Origin: Candidatus Cloacimonadota bacterium
GTDB taxonomy: Bacteria; Cloacimonadota; Cloacimonadia; Cloacimonadales; TCS61
NCBI GenBank assembly: GCA_021108315.1
Contig: JAIORE010000422.1
Span: 1 to 46,930, forward strand
DNA: 46,930 bases
Direction of reading: 5' to 3'
In this document: in pieces, positions 34,541 to 43,138 of the stretch
Position numbering within the stretch: position 1 is the stretch's first letter
How the letters are laid out: each line of letters begins with the position of its first letter
Position numbers and translations under genes: made by a program
Notes under the pieces: generated by a model
What the model saw: only the letters and a program-made list of their open reading frames with translations
The model's database searches: none
Told to the model about the DNA's origin: nothing

Positions 34541-37500
34541 TTAATCATTTAGTTTTCTTCTCCAACTTATTTTTAATCTTTTTAATGGGTTTTCGAGCCT
34601 TTTTTTACCTACCGAAATTGGAGATAATTTTGCGTTTTTCCAAGCTTTTACTGCTTTTATTTTATATTCATTACTACTATTAATTTCCCAAATTGCTTGA
34701 TAAGTCATCGCCAGATGGCATTGAGCTTCATCTAAATCTAAACATTGGGAAGTTGAGATATTTTCTAAATTTGATATTTTTTTTCTTTCCTGAAAAAATA
34801 TTTCCAAATCTAAAATACATTCTTTTTTCAAATAGGCAACTTTTTGCTGACCTTTGAGAAGAGCAAAGGCATATTGAAATTTCGATTTACCAATTAAACC
34901 GTATATTAATGATTTCTTCAAACTGCTGTCCACATATTCAAGAGCACTATTTTTGTGTTTTCCCATCTTGTTTAGCATAATATCAACGAGATCTTTATTG
35001 TTCTCATCAATTGCATTTTTCATCATTTCCGACAAAATATATAGCCTTTGAATGTATGCTTCCGAAAAAGATTTATCTGCTTCTATTGCTTTTTGTAATT
35101 TTTGGTCTGCTGTTGTCAAAATATCAGAATTTCCACTGTTATTTTTATCAATTTTATATTCTGTAAGGAGAGAATCTGCACTTGCATAGTATTTTTCAGC
35201 TATCGGACTTTTAAATTTAAAGAGGTGATATCTGTTAATTTGCGGATTTAATGTTTTCTTTTCAACTTTCCCATTTGGAAAAACAGCAGTGAAAGTTTCC
35301 ATTGTACTTCCGGTAAAAGGAATTGTTTTAGGAGCAATTCCAATTTTATATGCTCCTACCGATAGCTGAGTCCCTTTTTCAGATGCTTTAATCTCGACAA
35401 GATCAATATCCAATTTGACAATAGTGTCACCTTCTGATGACGGTTTTACAGTAATTTGTTTGGTAATTCTTCTATTAAACTCATCAATTATAATATTGAG
35501 AACCAGTTCATATTTTCCGGGAACAATATCAGTAATAGATGTTTTGCTGGAAATTCTTTTATCATTTAGAAATATTTTTGTATAATGTAATATCTCCTTA
35601 TTCAAAGAAGGTTCGAATATAATATTTCCAAAGATTTTTCCACCAGTATATTCAATCGCATTTTTCCCTTTAGTAATGGTTTTTTTATAAGTTTTTAATT
35701 CATACACCGGAAATTTCTTTATCTCAATATGATACAATTCACCAAAATTAAGGTCTGGGATTTCAATAGATTTTGATTTTGATTTTACTTCCGATACTAC
35801 AATACCATTTTTATCTGTAATTTTAATATTTGCATTTACCGGTAAATTTGTTATAAATAGAATGCTTTTTTCCGGTACTGGAGCATAGTTTATCGAGAAG
35901 GGATTAGATTGCGAAAAATTTACTACTAATTTTGATACTTCATAACCATTAGAAGATATTTCAATTTCAAATAAATTCTCATCTTTAAAACCTCTTTGAA
36001 ACGAACCTTCAAAATCAATTATTTCGTCCTTAAATTTTATCTTTGCTGATAGATTATTCGGATTATCAATTAGCAAAATGTATTTTTCATTTAATTCAGG
36101 ATTGTATTCTATCGCAACTGATTGATTCCCTTCTTGTAATTGAACAGTTTGGGAGTATGGAATATATTTCTTCTCATTATCAGAAATTTCAACAATTATT
36201 TCTGTTGGTTTCAGAAATTCAAACTCGGTAATTTCCCCATCTTTTTTCAATTCACCTTTTTTCTTACCATCCAATTTCACTTTTGCATCTAAATTATTTT
36301 GATTTAAAATACTAATTTTGTAAACCTGAGGATTGTAAGTAATTTCCGGATATTTATCATTTGGTGAAAGAGAAATCAATTCCTTAAAATGTTCTCTTTT
36401 ATTGTTTCTAATAGATACTTCAAATTTTCCGGTTTTTTTTATTTCTAAACTGAATTGGTGAGTCAGCTTTGTGAGTTTACCGATCTTTTTATTATCAAAA
36501 AAAACATCGGCTCTAATTTTCTGTGGATTGTTAATGGTGAGTTCACAAAAAATATGTTTTGGCTTAGCAGGTTCTATTTTTTTCTTATCAGTTTTTTTAC
36601 TAGGCTTTTTTGTTTCTGTTTTTTGGGCTTTTGTACTTTGTTTTGGTTTCGTTTGTTTTTTAGCTACTTTTGTCTTGCTTTTCTCGATAGAATCCGGATT
36701 ATAATCTACTGGAAAATAATTTTCTTCATCCGACAGAGTAAATTCATAATTCTTATCTTTAAAACCTTTTGCAATAATCGTTAAATAATATTTACCTTTT
36801 TCATTAACAGTGATTTTTTCTTTTATTTTTGAAATTTTCTCAACAATATTACCATTCAATTCAATTTCAGCTTCAATTTTTTGGGGATTATTTATTTGGA
36901 TTGTACCTTTAAATCGGTCTTTATTTTTTGTGAAAACAAATTGATTTAACAATAAATAAATAATTACCAATGAAAAAACTGTTAACAAAGAAATTAGCAA
37001 GATATTTTTGCCTTTTCCGTTTCCATTTCCATTCTCTGAATAATCATATTCAGGATAATCGTTTTCTGGTAACTCAGCTTTTTCTTCTTCTTCAACAGTT
37101 TTTGGTTTTTCTATTGGTTGGTTTTTTTCTTCATGAAAAATTGGTTTTGGCTTTGGTTGTTCTTTTTTTTGAGGTTCTAAATTAAAATTAAAATAAGCAC
37201 CGATTATATTTTTATAAGAACCTTGAATCATATAATTATCATTAAGATAATCATCAATATTTTGTTTGAATTCCAGAGCAGAATCATATCTTTCATTAGG
37301 CTCATTCTTGGTAGCTTTGTCAATAATTTTAAAAATTCTATCGGGAAATTCTCCTCGTGGAATATCTTCTGTAAAATCATGTGCTTTTCTATTGATGATA
37401 TCCATTTGAGAACTGTTTTCAAATCCATTTTTACCAGATAAAAGTTTGTAAAGAGTAATTCCTAAAGCATACAAATCACTTTTTGCAGTAGGTCTGTGAT

Positions 37501-38122
37501 TATTAAAAATTTCGGAAGCGGAATAAGCCAATGTTCCTAAGGTTGTTGTATGTTTTGATAATGAGGGATGGTTTACAGTAGCTAATCCGAAATCCATAAT
37601 CATTACTTCACCGTCTTTTCGGATTACAACATTTTCCGGTTTGATATCTCCGTGAACAACACCCTCTACATAATGATTATCATAATTAATACTTGCTTTA
37701 TGGGCATAATCCAAAGTCTCTGCAATTTTACTTATGATAAGACAGGCTATTGATTCAGGGATTTTTTTTATTTGTGAAAGATTTTTCCCCTCAACAAAAT
37801 CCATCATTATGAATAATTTATCATCTTCCAAATCAGCATCGTATACTTTTACAATACCGGGATAATTGAGTTGACTGGTTATTTTTACTTCATTTTTATA
37901 AAATTTGATAAATTCTTTATTGGAAGAAAATATAGGATGAATTATTTTCATCGCTCTATATGTATTTAAGTGTTTATCAAAAACTTTATATACTTCTGCC
38001 TGACCACCTTCACCAATTTTCATTCTATCGGTATAACGAAGTTTTGAGCCACTGCTTTCTTCTTTTTTGCCGATATTTAAAAATGTTGTTCCCGAAATAT
38101 TTATTCTTTTATCTTTATCCAT
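34541..38122 (-). CDS. transmembrane Ser/Thr protein kinase with PEGA-like repeats
   Basis: A 1193-aa receptor-like kinase. The cytoplasmic kinase domain (about 28-295) has a glycine loop IGEGGQAEVY, catalytic Lys in YRAMKIIHP near 59, HGDIKPEN near 157 (Gly in place of Arg), DFG near 176 and a GTLAYSASE activation segment. A Pro/Lys/Glu-rich linker leads to a single TM helix (about 371-395). Outside the membrane are about four PEGA-like beta repeats of 70-80 residues (each with a phrase such as INNPQKIxAxI), a Lys/Pro/Thr-rich spacer (about 475-520), more beta domains, and a C-terminal helical TPR-like part (about 1010-1180). PEGA domains usually bind surface ligands or wall components. It follows the cyclase-domain gene by 11 bases, so the two form an operon. 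Confidence 0.9.
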   Translation of the reverse strand: MDKDKRINISGTTFLNIGKKEESSGSKLRYTDRMKIGEGGQAEVYKVFDKHLNTYRAMKIIHPIFSSNKEFIKFYKNEVKITSQLNYPGIVKVYDADLEDDKLFIMMDFVEGKNLSQIKKIPESIACLIISKIAETLDYAHKASINYDNHYVEGVVHGDIKPENVVIRKDGEVMIMDFGLATVNHPSLSKHTTTLGTLAYSASEIFNNHRPTAKSDLYALGITLYKLLSGKNGFENSSQMDIINRKAHDFTEDIPRGEFPDRIFKIIDKATKNEPNERYDSALEFKQNIDDYLNDNYMIQGSYKNIIGAYFNFNLEPQKKEQPKPKPIFHEEKNQPIEKPKTVEEEEKAELPENDYPEYDYSENGNGNGKGKNILLISLLTVFSLVIIYLLLNQFVFTKNKDRFKGTIQINNPQKIEAEIELNGNIVEKISKIKEKITVNEKGKYYLTIIAKGFKDKNYEFTLSDEENYFPVDYNPDSIEKSKTKVAKKQTKPKQSTKAQKTETKKPSKKTDKKKIEPAKPKHIFCELTINNPQKIRADVFFDNKKIGKLTKLTHQFSLEIKKTGKFEVSIRNNKREHFKELISLSPNDKYPEITYNPQVYKISILNQNNLDAKVKLDGKKKGELKKDGEITEFEFLKPTEIIVEISDNEKKYIPYSQTVQLQEGNQSVAIEYNPELNEKYILLIDNPNNLSAKIKFKDEIIDFEGSFQRGFKDENLFEIEISSNGYEVSKLVVNFSQSNPFSINYAPVPEKSILFITNLPVNANIKITDKNGIVVSEVKSKSKSIEIPDLNFGELYHIEIKKFPVYELKTYKKTITKGKNAIEYTGGKIFGNIIFEPSLNKEILHYTKIFLNDKRISSKTSITDIVPGKYELVLNIIIDEFNRRITKQITVKPSSEGDTIVKLDIDLVEIKASEKGTQLSVGAYKIGIAPKTIPFTGSTMETFTAVFPNGKVEKKTLNPQINRYHLFKFKSPIAEKYYASADSLLTEYKIDKNNSGNSDILTTADQKLQKAIEADKSFSEAYIQRLYILSEMMKNAIDENNKDLVDIMLNKMGKHKNSALEYVDSSLKKSLIYGLIGKSKFQYAFALLKGQQKVAYLKKECILDLEIFFQERKKISNLENISTSQCLDLDEAQCHLAMTYQAIWEINSSNEYKIKAVKAWKNAKLSPISVGKKRLENPLKRLKISWRRKLND

Positions 38123-38133
38123 TTTTTATCTTC

Positions 38134-39261
38134 TTAATTATTTAATTCTTTAACTCTTTGAGGTAATTCAGGATTGCCAAAATTTTCATCTTTTGAAAAG
38201 ATATTATATACATCAAGTTTAACTCCATGTTTTACTGTTACTATCCCAAGATCATTGAAAAGACATTTATGCCATTGATCTACATTACAAAGTGTATCGT
38301 AAATTGTACGATTGGCTATTATATGGTTTGCGTCACCAATATCCATTACGCGAGCAGCCATATTAATTCCACTACCGGCAATATTCACGTTTCCATTTAA
38401 ATCAACATATTTGAAAACAGAACCGAAATTTATGCCAAATCGAACCTCTAACTTCTGCTCTTTCATCTCTTTTTGGAGGTCTGCACATAGCCTAATAGCT
38501 TCTCTGTAAAAAAGGTCTTGCAAAGTGATTACACAACCATCTCCTGTAGGTAAGAACATAATATTATCCTGATTTTCATCAATCATATCATTAGATTTAA
38601 TAATACTTTGTAATAGTTCAATTAGTTTTTTTTGTTTTAGATCCGTATATTTTGAATATCCGACAATATCTAATATGATGATTGAAAATAAATTACTTTC
38701 CTGAACTCCGCGATATTCCCTTTTTATTATTTTTAAAATCCTAAACAAAGAATTAATTTTATCTTCCAAAAAATTGTTTTTTAAAAGTTGTTCATGGCAA
38801 AAATTACATAATTTCAAATTCATTATATCAGTATCTTGATCAAAAAAACACTTTTCATTTGAATGTTCAAAATATTTTGAAAGTAAAAGCTGAATTGAAA
38901 CTTTCAATATTTCATATTTTAAAAATGAAAAACATTTCTCATTTTTTAAGGTAATTATTCCCATTTTAACAGAATTGGAAAAATAAGTTCCGACACTATC
39001 ATTTGGATCTTCAGGGCTGTGAGAATAAGTTTTTATATCAGTTATACTTATTAAATTCGGAATGTCAAGTTTCCTCTTCAAGGGATTTACATAGTTTGTG
39101 TAAAAATCACTTAAACTAATTTGTTTTTCTCTTATATAGCTTTTATTAACAATTTTGAACTGAATTAAGTTCTGCTGATTATTAAAAGTATGGAAAAATT
39201 CTTCAAATGTGGTAATTTTCTTATTTTTTAATAAGATATTTATATAAATTATATTCCCCAT
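38134..39261 (-). CDS. class III nucleotide-cyclase-domain protein with a Cys-motif N-terminal region
   Basis: A 375-aa, apparently soluble protein. The C-terminal half (about 188-345) is a class III cyclase homology domain. The two metal-binding aspartates are present (D198 in ILDIVGYSKYTD, D241 in FLPTGDGCV), as are the transition-state pair N300 and R304 (GINMAARV). The base-selecting Lys normally four residues before the second Asp is Leu (L237), so ATP or GTP specificity cannot be predicted, and activity itself is uncertain. The N-terminal 185 residues are not a known input domain to me; they contain H133, C138, C152 and C155 in a CFFDxDTDI...LCNFC pattern that could bind zinc. A G-rich ribosome site (GGGGGTG) precedes the ATG. 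It is first in an operon with the PEGA kinase. Confidence 0.85.
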   Translation of the reverse strand: MGNIIYINILLKNKKITTFEEFFHTFNNQQNLIQFKIVNKSYIREKQISLSDFYTNYVNPLKRKLDIPNLISITDIKTYSHSPEDPNDSVGTYFSNSVKMGIITLKNEKCFSFLKYEILKVSIQLLLSKYFEHSNEKCFFDQDTDIMNLKLCNFCHEQLLKNNFLEDKINSLFRILKIIKREYRGVQESNLFSIIILDIVGYSKYTDLKQKKLIELLQSIIKSNDMIDENQDNIMFLPTGDGCVITLQDLFYREAIRLCADLQKEMKEQKLEVRFGINFGSVFKYVDLNGNVNIAGSGINMAARVMDIGDANHIIANRTIYDTLCNVDQWHKCLFNDLGIVTVKHGVKLDVYNIFSKDENFGNPELPQRVKELNN

Positions 39262-39669
39262 AAATTCACACCCCCAAAGCTTTTTTAAATTTTTAATTAT
39301 TGTATTTTATGTCAAGTATATTAATGCTTGTTTCATTCTCTTTTCGCAAAAAATTGAGATAAAATTATGTAGTTCCTTACTGAACAAAACATACCAAAAC
39401 AAGTTGTCAAAAATTTCTAAATTGATTGTCTCGCTTTATTCTCAGCCAACTAAAGAGAGCCAAAGAGAGCCATTGAAGCTTAATAAATTTATGTTTAAGA
39501 AAGCATTATTCCACTCAAAAAGTGACTTTGTTCTCTGTTTATCTCAGATACAGTTTCTAAATTTCTATTTTTTTTGGTAAAATATTTCGAAGTACCTCTG
39601 TAACTCAATTTATATACTCTAAGAAAATTGGTTTTTCTATTATCTTATCTTTGTATTTCAAAAATTTCT

Positions 39670-39713
39670 GAAACCGTTAAAACGATTAAGTAATAACTCG
39701 TTTCAACGGTTTC
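39670..39713. repeat. REP-like hairpin
   Basis: gaaaccgttaaaacg (39670-39684) pairs with cgtttcaacggtttc (39699-39713), 14 of 15 positions, around a 14-base loop. The aaccgtt/aacggtt core is the same as in the hairpin at 16793-16808, so these belong to one family. Confidence 0.6.
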
Positions 39714-39803
39714 CAATTAGTCTCAAATTTAAAAATAAAAGGAAAAACACTTTCCGTTGAGTCCTCTTTTCTTCGATCCAACTAAGTAAGAAAAAGGGAA
39801 CAC

Positions 39804-39832
39804 TTGACAAATTTATTGGCAGTTTTTATAGC
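39804..39832 (+). promoter_or_regulatory. candidate sigma-70-type promoter for xseA
   Basis: A perfect TTGACA (39804-39809), a 17-base spacer and TATAGC (39827-39832) give a plausible housekeeping promoter, about 115 bases ahead of the xseA ATG. It is the best -35/-10 pair seen in the window. Confidence 0.55.
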
Positions 39833-39946
39833 AAACACAGGAAAATCGTAAGAGTTATGTAAAAAATGACTATTGAAAGCCTATAAGAGCGGCATTATGG
39901 ATTCTCAAGCTCTTTTGAAAGCACCTAATAAAAGGAATCACTTAAC

Positions 39947-41152
39947 ATGGAAAATGAAAATATTTTTACGGTTTCTGAAATAAACCAGCATCTTAAACAT
40001 ATAATTGAACACAATATTCCGAATTTAATTATCGAAGGTGAAATTGCTAATTTTACCAGACACAATTCCGGTCATATTTATTTTAGTTTGAAAGATGCAA
40101 AGAGTTCTATCCGTTGTGTGTTTTTTCGATCTGCAAATTTGCGTTTGAATTTCGCTCCAAAAGTTGGCGATAAAGTAACCTGTATGGGGAAAATTACTGT
40201 TTTTAAGAGAGCTGGAAATTATCAATTAAATGTAAACAAAATGAGCTTATCGGGAGTGGGAGACTTACAGCAAAAATTTGAAGCCTTGAAAAAAAAATTA
40301 GAAGCAGAAGGATTATTTGATAGCTTTTATAAAAAAAATATTCCAAAGTTTCCTGAGAAAATTGGTGTAATTACTTCCGAAACTGGGGCAGTATTTCAAG
40401 ATATTAAAAACGTAATTTCCAGACGATTCCCATGTAAGCTGATTCTTTCCCCAGCAGTAGTTCAAGGGAAAAAAGCAGCCATCACAATGATAAAAGCTTT
40501 GGAATATTTCAATGAAAATAAGATTGTAGATTTGATAATATTGGGACGTGGTGGTGGTTCACAAGAAGATCTGGATTGCTTTAATGATGAAAAATTAGCT
40601 AGATCAATTTATAAATCAATAATCCCGATTATTTCAGCAGTTGGGCACGAGATAGATTTTACAATTTCAGATTTCGTAGCAGATCTAAGAGCTCCTACAC
40701 CATCTGCTGCTGCTGAACTGGCAGTACCGGATAGTATTGAGATAATGAAGAATTTATATTCATCATTTGAATTGCTAAAGAATTATTCTATGAAAAATAT
40801 TTTACAGAAAAAACTTAAAATTAACGAAATTAAAAATTCCCTTCAACGATATCATCCTGAGAAAAAACTAAATGAAATCCAGCAACAATGTGATGAAATT
40901 CAGATGAGAATGAAGCACTCTTTAGCAATATATTTACAAAAGAAAAAGAAAGAGATTGACCTCATCAAACACAGTTTAAAAGAACTTTCTCCTTATGATA
41001 TTTTGAAACGTGGCTATAGTTTGATTAGAGAAAATACAAAAATATTGCGTTCGATTCATAACTTAAAAGAGAATATGGATGTTGAGATGATTTTGGTGGA
41101 TGGTAAATGCAACTTTACAATAAAAAATTTGCAAAAAAAACAAAATAAATGA
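39947..41152 (+). CDS. xseA: exodeoxyribonuclease VII large subunit
   Basis: Catalytic subunit of the single-strand DNA exonuclease that trims DNA to oligonucleotides in repair, 401 aa. Residues about 5-100 are the OB-fold (FTVSEINQHLKHIIE, GHIYFSLKDAKSSIRCVFF). The catalytic domain has GVITSETGAVFQDI near 138, the RGGGSQEDLDCFND motif near 203 and SAVGHEIDFTISDFVADLRAPTPSAAAE near 227-254. A coiled-coil region and the C-terminal LKRGYSLI segment complete the fold. The small subunit gene xseB, commonly next to or near xseA, is not found here. ATG follows AAAAGGAAT. It overlaps the next gene by four bases (ATGA). Confidence 0.95.
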   Translation: MENENIFTVSEINQHLKHIIEHNIPNLIIEGEIANFTRHNSGHIYFSLKDAKSSIRCVFFRSANLRLNFAPKVGDKVTCMGKITVFKRAGNYQLNVNKMSLSGVGDLQQKFEALKKKLEAEGLFDSFYKKNIPKFPEKIGVITSETGAVFQDIKNVISRRFPCKLILSPAVVQGKKAAITMIKALEYFNENKIVDLIILGRGGGSQEDLDCFNDEKLARSIYKSIIPIISAVGHEIDFTISDFVADLRAPTPSAAAELAVPDSIEIMKNLYSSFELLKNYSMKNILQKKLKINEIKNSLQRYHPEKKLNEIQQQCDEIQMRMKHSLAIYLQKKKKEIDLIKHSLKELSPYDILKRGYSLIRENTKILRSIHNLKENMDVEMILVDGKCNFTIKNLQKKQNK

Positions 41153-42228
41153 AAAATATTTTACTGATTTCATTCATATTAATTCAATTAACATTGTTTT
41201 CAAAAATTCGAGCTGTATGGGTACCAATTTGGGACTTAGCAACTCCCGAAAAAATTGATAAAGTTGTTTATGAAAGTATTCAAAACAATTTCAATCAACT
41301 ATTAGCAGAGGTACGATACAGAGGAGATGCACTTTATTTTGCAAACAAACATGACAGTACATTTGCAAATCCCGAAAAAATGAGTTATGTTGTCAAAGAT
41401 TCACTATTTGATCCTTTAGAATATCTAATTTCAAAAGGAAAGAAAAATGGAATAGAAATTCATGCATGGCTAACAATGTACGTTGTAACTCCTCATAAAA
41501 TTCAGCAATTGTATCCTGAACATATTTATTTTACTCATCCCAATTGGATTACATTTAAAAATGATAAAATTCAGATGAGTTGTAATAGTTTTGAAGGTGC
41601 TTATTTAGACCCGGGACTTGCAGAAGTTCAAAACTATCTTTTTAATATTGCTATGGATATTGCATTAAATTATGATATTGATGGAATTCATTTGGATTAT
41701 ATACGGTATCCTGATATGGAATTTGGTTATCATCCTCTAGTAAGAGAGAACTACAAACATAAAATAAAATATCAAGATGCTGAAAGTTGGCAAAAATGGA
41801 AAGAGATGCAGATAAGTGGATTGGTTGAAAAGATAAATGCTGGAATCAGAGACCTAAATAAAAATATCGAACTAACAGCAGCAGTAATTGCAAAACCGGA
41901 AGTAGCCCAAAATAGATATTCTCAAAATTGGGTTGGTTGGTTGGAAAAAGATATAATTGATCGAGTTTATCTTATGGCATATACGAAGTTTACAGATGAA
42001 TTTGAATCTTTGGTTGATACTGTTTCCGGTTTTAATAATAATCAAAAAATAGTTTTTGGACTAAGAGCTTGGGATAATTCTAAAAAATATAAAGCAAAAG
42101 AGATAATGGAAAAGATAGAGATTGTGAAAAATGAATTTGCCGGAATAGCACTGTTTAGTTCAACTGGTATTCGACAAAATAAGTATAATAAAGTTTTGAA
42201 ACCGTACTTAAGAAATCTTTACAAATAG
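41149..42228 (+). CDS. exported GHL10-type (family 10-like) glycosyl hydrolase
   Basis: A 359-aa protein of the DUF187/GHL10 family, TIM-barrel enzymes annotated as family 10-like glycosylhydrolases. Residues 1-17 are a signal peptide. Family landmarks: RAVWVPIWDLATPEKI near 21, FNQLLAEVRYRGDALYF near 48, IEIHAWLTMYVV near 100, and DGIHLDYIRYPD near 178-189, with probable acidic catalytic residues, then DRVYLMAYTKFTDEF near 270. Members of the family are believed to act on cell-wall or surface glycans, so a periplasmic role is likely, but substrate is unknown. It is translationally coupled to xseA by a four-base overlap, a pairing without an obvious functional link. Confidence 0.88.
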   Translation: MKNILLISFILIQLTLFSKIRAVWVPIWDLATPEKIDKVVYESIQNNFNQLLAEVRYRGDALYFANKHDSTFANPEKMSYVVKDSLFDPLEYLISKGKKNGIEIHAWLTMYVVTPHKIQQLYPEHIYFTHPNWITFKNDKIQMSCNSFEGAYLDPGLAEVQNYLFNIAMDIALNYDIDGIHLDYIRYPDMEFGYHPLVRENYKHKIKYQDAESWQKWKEMQISGLVEKINAGIRDLNKNIELTAAVIAKPEVAQNRYSQNWVGWLEKDIIDRVYLMAYTKFTDEFESLVDTVSGFNNNQKIVFGLRAWDNSKKYKAKEIMEKIEIVKNEFAGIALFSSTGIRQNKYNKVLKPYLRNLYK

Positions 42229-42235
42229 AGGAATT

Positions 42236-42502
42236 ATGAGAATAGATCAAATATTGAATAAATTGTGCTTGGTGAAAACTAGAAGTATTGTAAAAAAAGC
42301 TTGTGACCTGAATTTAGTTAAAATAAATTCTAGAATAGCCAAAGCAAGTAATAAAGTACAAACAAATGATATTATTGAATATAATCTTAACAGTTATTTT
42401 ACAAAAATAAAATTATTGGAAATACCACAGGGAAATGTTTCTAAAAGTAGTGCTCCCAAATTCTATGAATTGATCGAAAGAGAGAGGATAATTGATAATT
42501 AA
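42236..42502 (+). CDS. S4-domain RNA-binding protein (Hsp15/RqcP-like)
   Basis: An 88-aa protein consisting of an S4 RNA-binding domain (about 1-60): MRIDQILNKLCLVKTRSIVKKACD, then VKINSRIAKASNKVQTNDII. This is the pattern of small S4 proteins such as Hsp15 and RqcP (YabO), which bind the large ribosomal subunit and help with stalled nascent chains. RqcP is usually about 85-90 aa, so length fits. Start ATG has AGAGGAAT upstream and lies seven bases after the previous stop, so it is in the xseA operon. Which of the S4 subfamilies it belongs to is not certain. Confidence 0.85.
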   Translation: MRIDQILNKLCLVKTRSIVKKACDLNLVKINSRIAKASNKVQTNDIIEYNLNSYFTKIKLLEIPQGNVSKSSAPKFYELIERERIIDN

Positions 42503-42507
42503 TGGAA

Positions 42508-42958
42508 AGAGACTGTCCAAACTAACTCATTGCCATTTATAGGATTAGATTTTTTATTAGAAAAAAGTGCACTTTCTGATTTGAAAAGATGTATTCAACC
42601 AATTGACAAAAAAGTTAAAAACTTATTTTTTCACCAATTTAATTGAGAAGCCCACGATTTTAATCGTGGTAATATTATGCGGTAACAACAATAGCCGACT
42701 CTATTCGTAAAAAACTTCACTATATTTATCATAATTATTCTATATTGTTTTCAGTGTCTATTTTCTTTAACGAATAGAGTCGTGTAGAAATGATTCCTGA
42801 TTGTTCCACGATTGGAATCGTGGATTTCTTTATGAAGTATTTTTTTTTAGATTTTAACTACCAAAAGAATGCTAAGACAACATATAAATATGCAATATTA
42901 CCAATATATATTGCCGCTAACTTATTAGAAAAGGTTGCTTAAAATGTGAACAGTCTCC
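42508..42958. mobile_element. 451-bp non-autonomous element (MITE or IS remnant) with inverted ends and 7-bp target repeat
   Basis: The ends are agagactgtcca (42508-42519) and, inverted, ggagactgttca (42947-42958): 10 of 12 positions agree. Identical aatggaa heptamers flank it (42501-42507 and 42959-42965), consistent with a target-site duplication. Inside are ccacgatt..aatcgtgg hairpins (42652-42669 and 42806-42823) around a 13-base inverted pair (42696-42708, 42770-42782). No intact transposase is present, though both ends show short open frames that could be remnants. Its right end matches bases 1-69 of this window. It sits between the S4 gene and the tRNA cluster. IS family not identified. 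Confidence 0.7.
42652..42823. repeat. nested hairpin cluster inside the 451-bp element
   Basis: ccacgattttaatcgtgg (42652-42669) and ccacgattggaatcgtgg (42806-42823) are two palindromes differing only at their centres. They bracket cgactctattcgt (42696-42708) and its perfect inverse acgaatagagtcg (42770-42782). The symmetrical order hairpin, arm, arm, hairpin looks like an independent REPIN-style insertion or the structural core of the element. Confidence 0.65.
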
Positions 42959-42990
42959 AATGGAATTTTATTAATTAACGAAAAAACAAT

Positions 42991-43019
42991 TTGACATGAA
43001 AAAAGGTAAAAATTATTTG
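42991..43019 (+). promoter_or_regulatory. candidate promoter of the tRNA cluster
   Basis: TTGACA (42991-42996), 17-base spacer and TATTTG (43014-43019), with the first tRNA beginning 15 bases later. The -35 is perfect, the -10 partial. Confidence 0.45.
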
Positions 43020-43033
43020 TCCATTTCTCATTC

Positions 43034-43119
43034 GGAGGATTAGCTCTAATTGGTAAGACAGCGGTCTTGAAAACCGCCGTGCTTTGCACTTGGGGGTTCG
43101 AGTCCCTCATCCTCCGCCA
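43034..43119 (+). tRNA. tRNA-Ser (anticodon TGA)
   Basis: Acceptor stem ggaggat pairs with atcctcc; the anticodon stem gcggt/accgc closes the loop cttgaaa, giving anticodon TGA. A long variable arm (gtgctttgcac) is the class II feature expected for serine. T-loop ttcgagt is normal, and CCA is encoded (43117-43119). It reads UCA and related serine codons. First of four tRNAs in a row. Confidence 0.95.
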
Positions 43120-43138
43120 GTTTGATTTTTAAAAATCG

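Larger units (their letters stand above)
39262..39946. other. 685-base divergent intergenic region
   Basis: No gene is visible. It separates the minus-strand cyclase/kinase block from plus-strand xseA. Contents: two direct copies of aaagagagcc (39452-39471), a hairpin at 39670-39713, and a good promoter for xseA at 39804-39832. A promoter for the cyclase gene must lie at the left side, but I could not pick one confidently. Confidence 0.6.

Noticed and set aside
39817..39832. Sigma-54-like TTGGCA...AGC before xseA
   Set aside because: The GG to GC spacing is 11, not 10; the sigma-70 reading of the same DNA fits better.
42925..43110. Minus-strand 61-aa open frame
   Set aside because: It is antisense to tRNA-Ser(TGA) and the element end, with no ribosome site.
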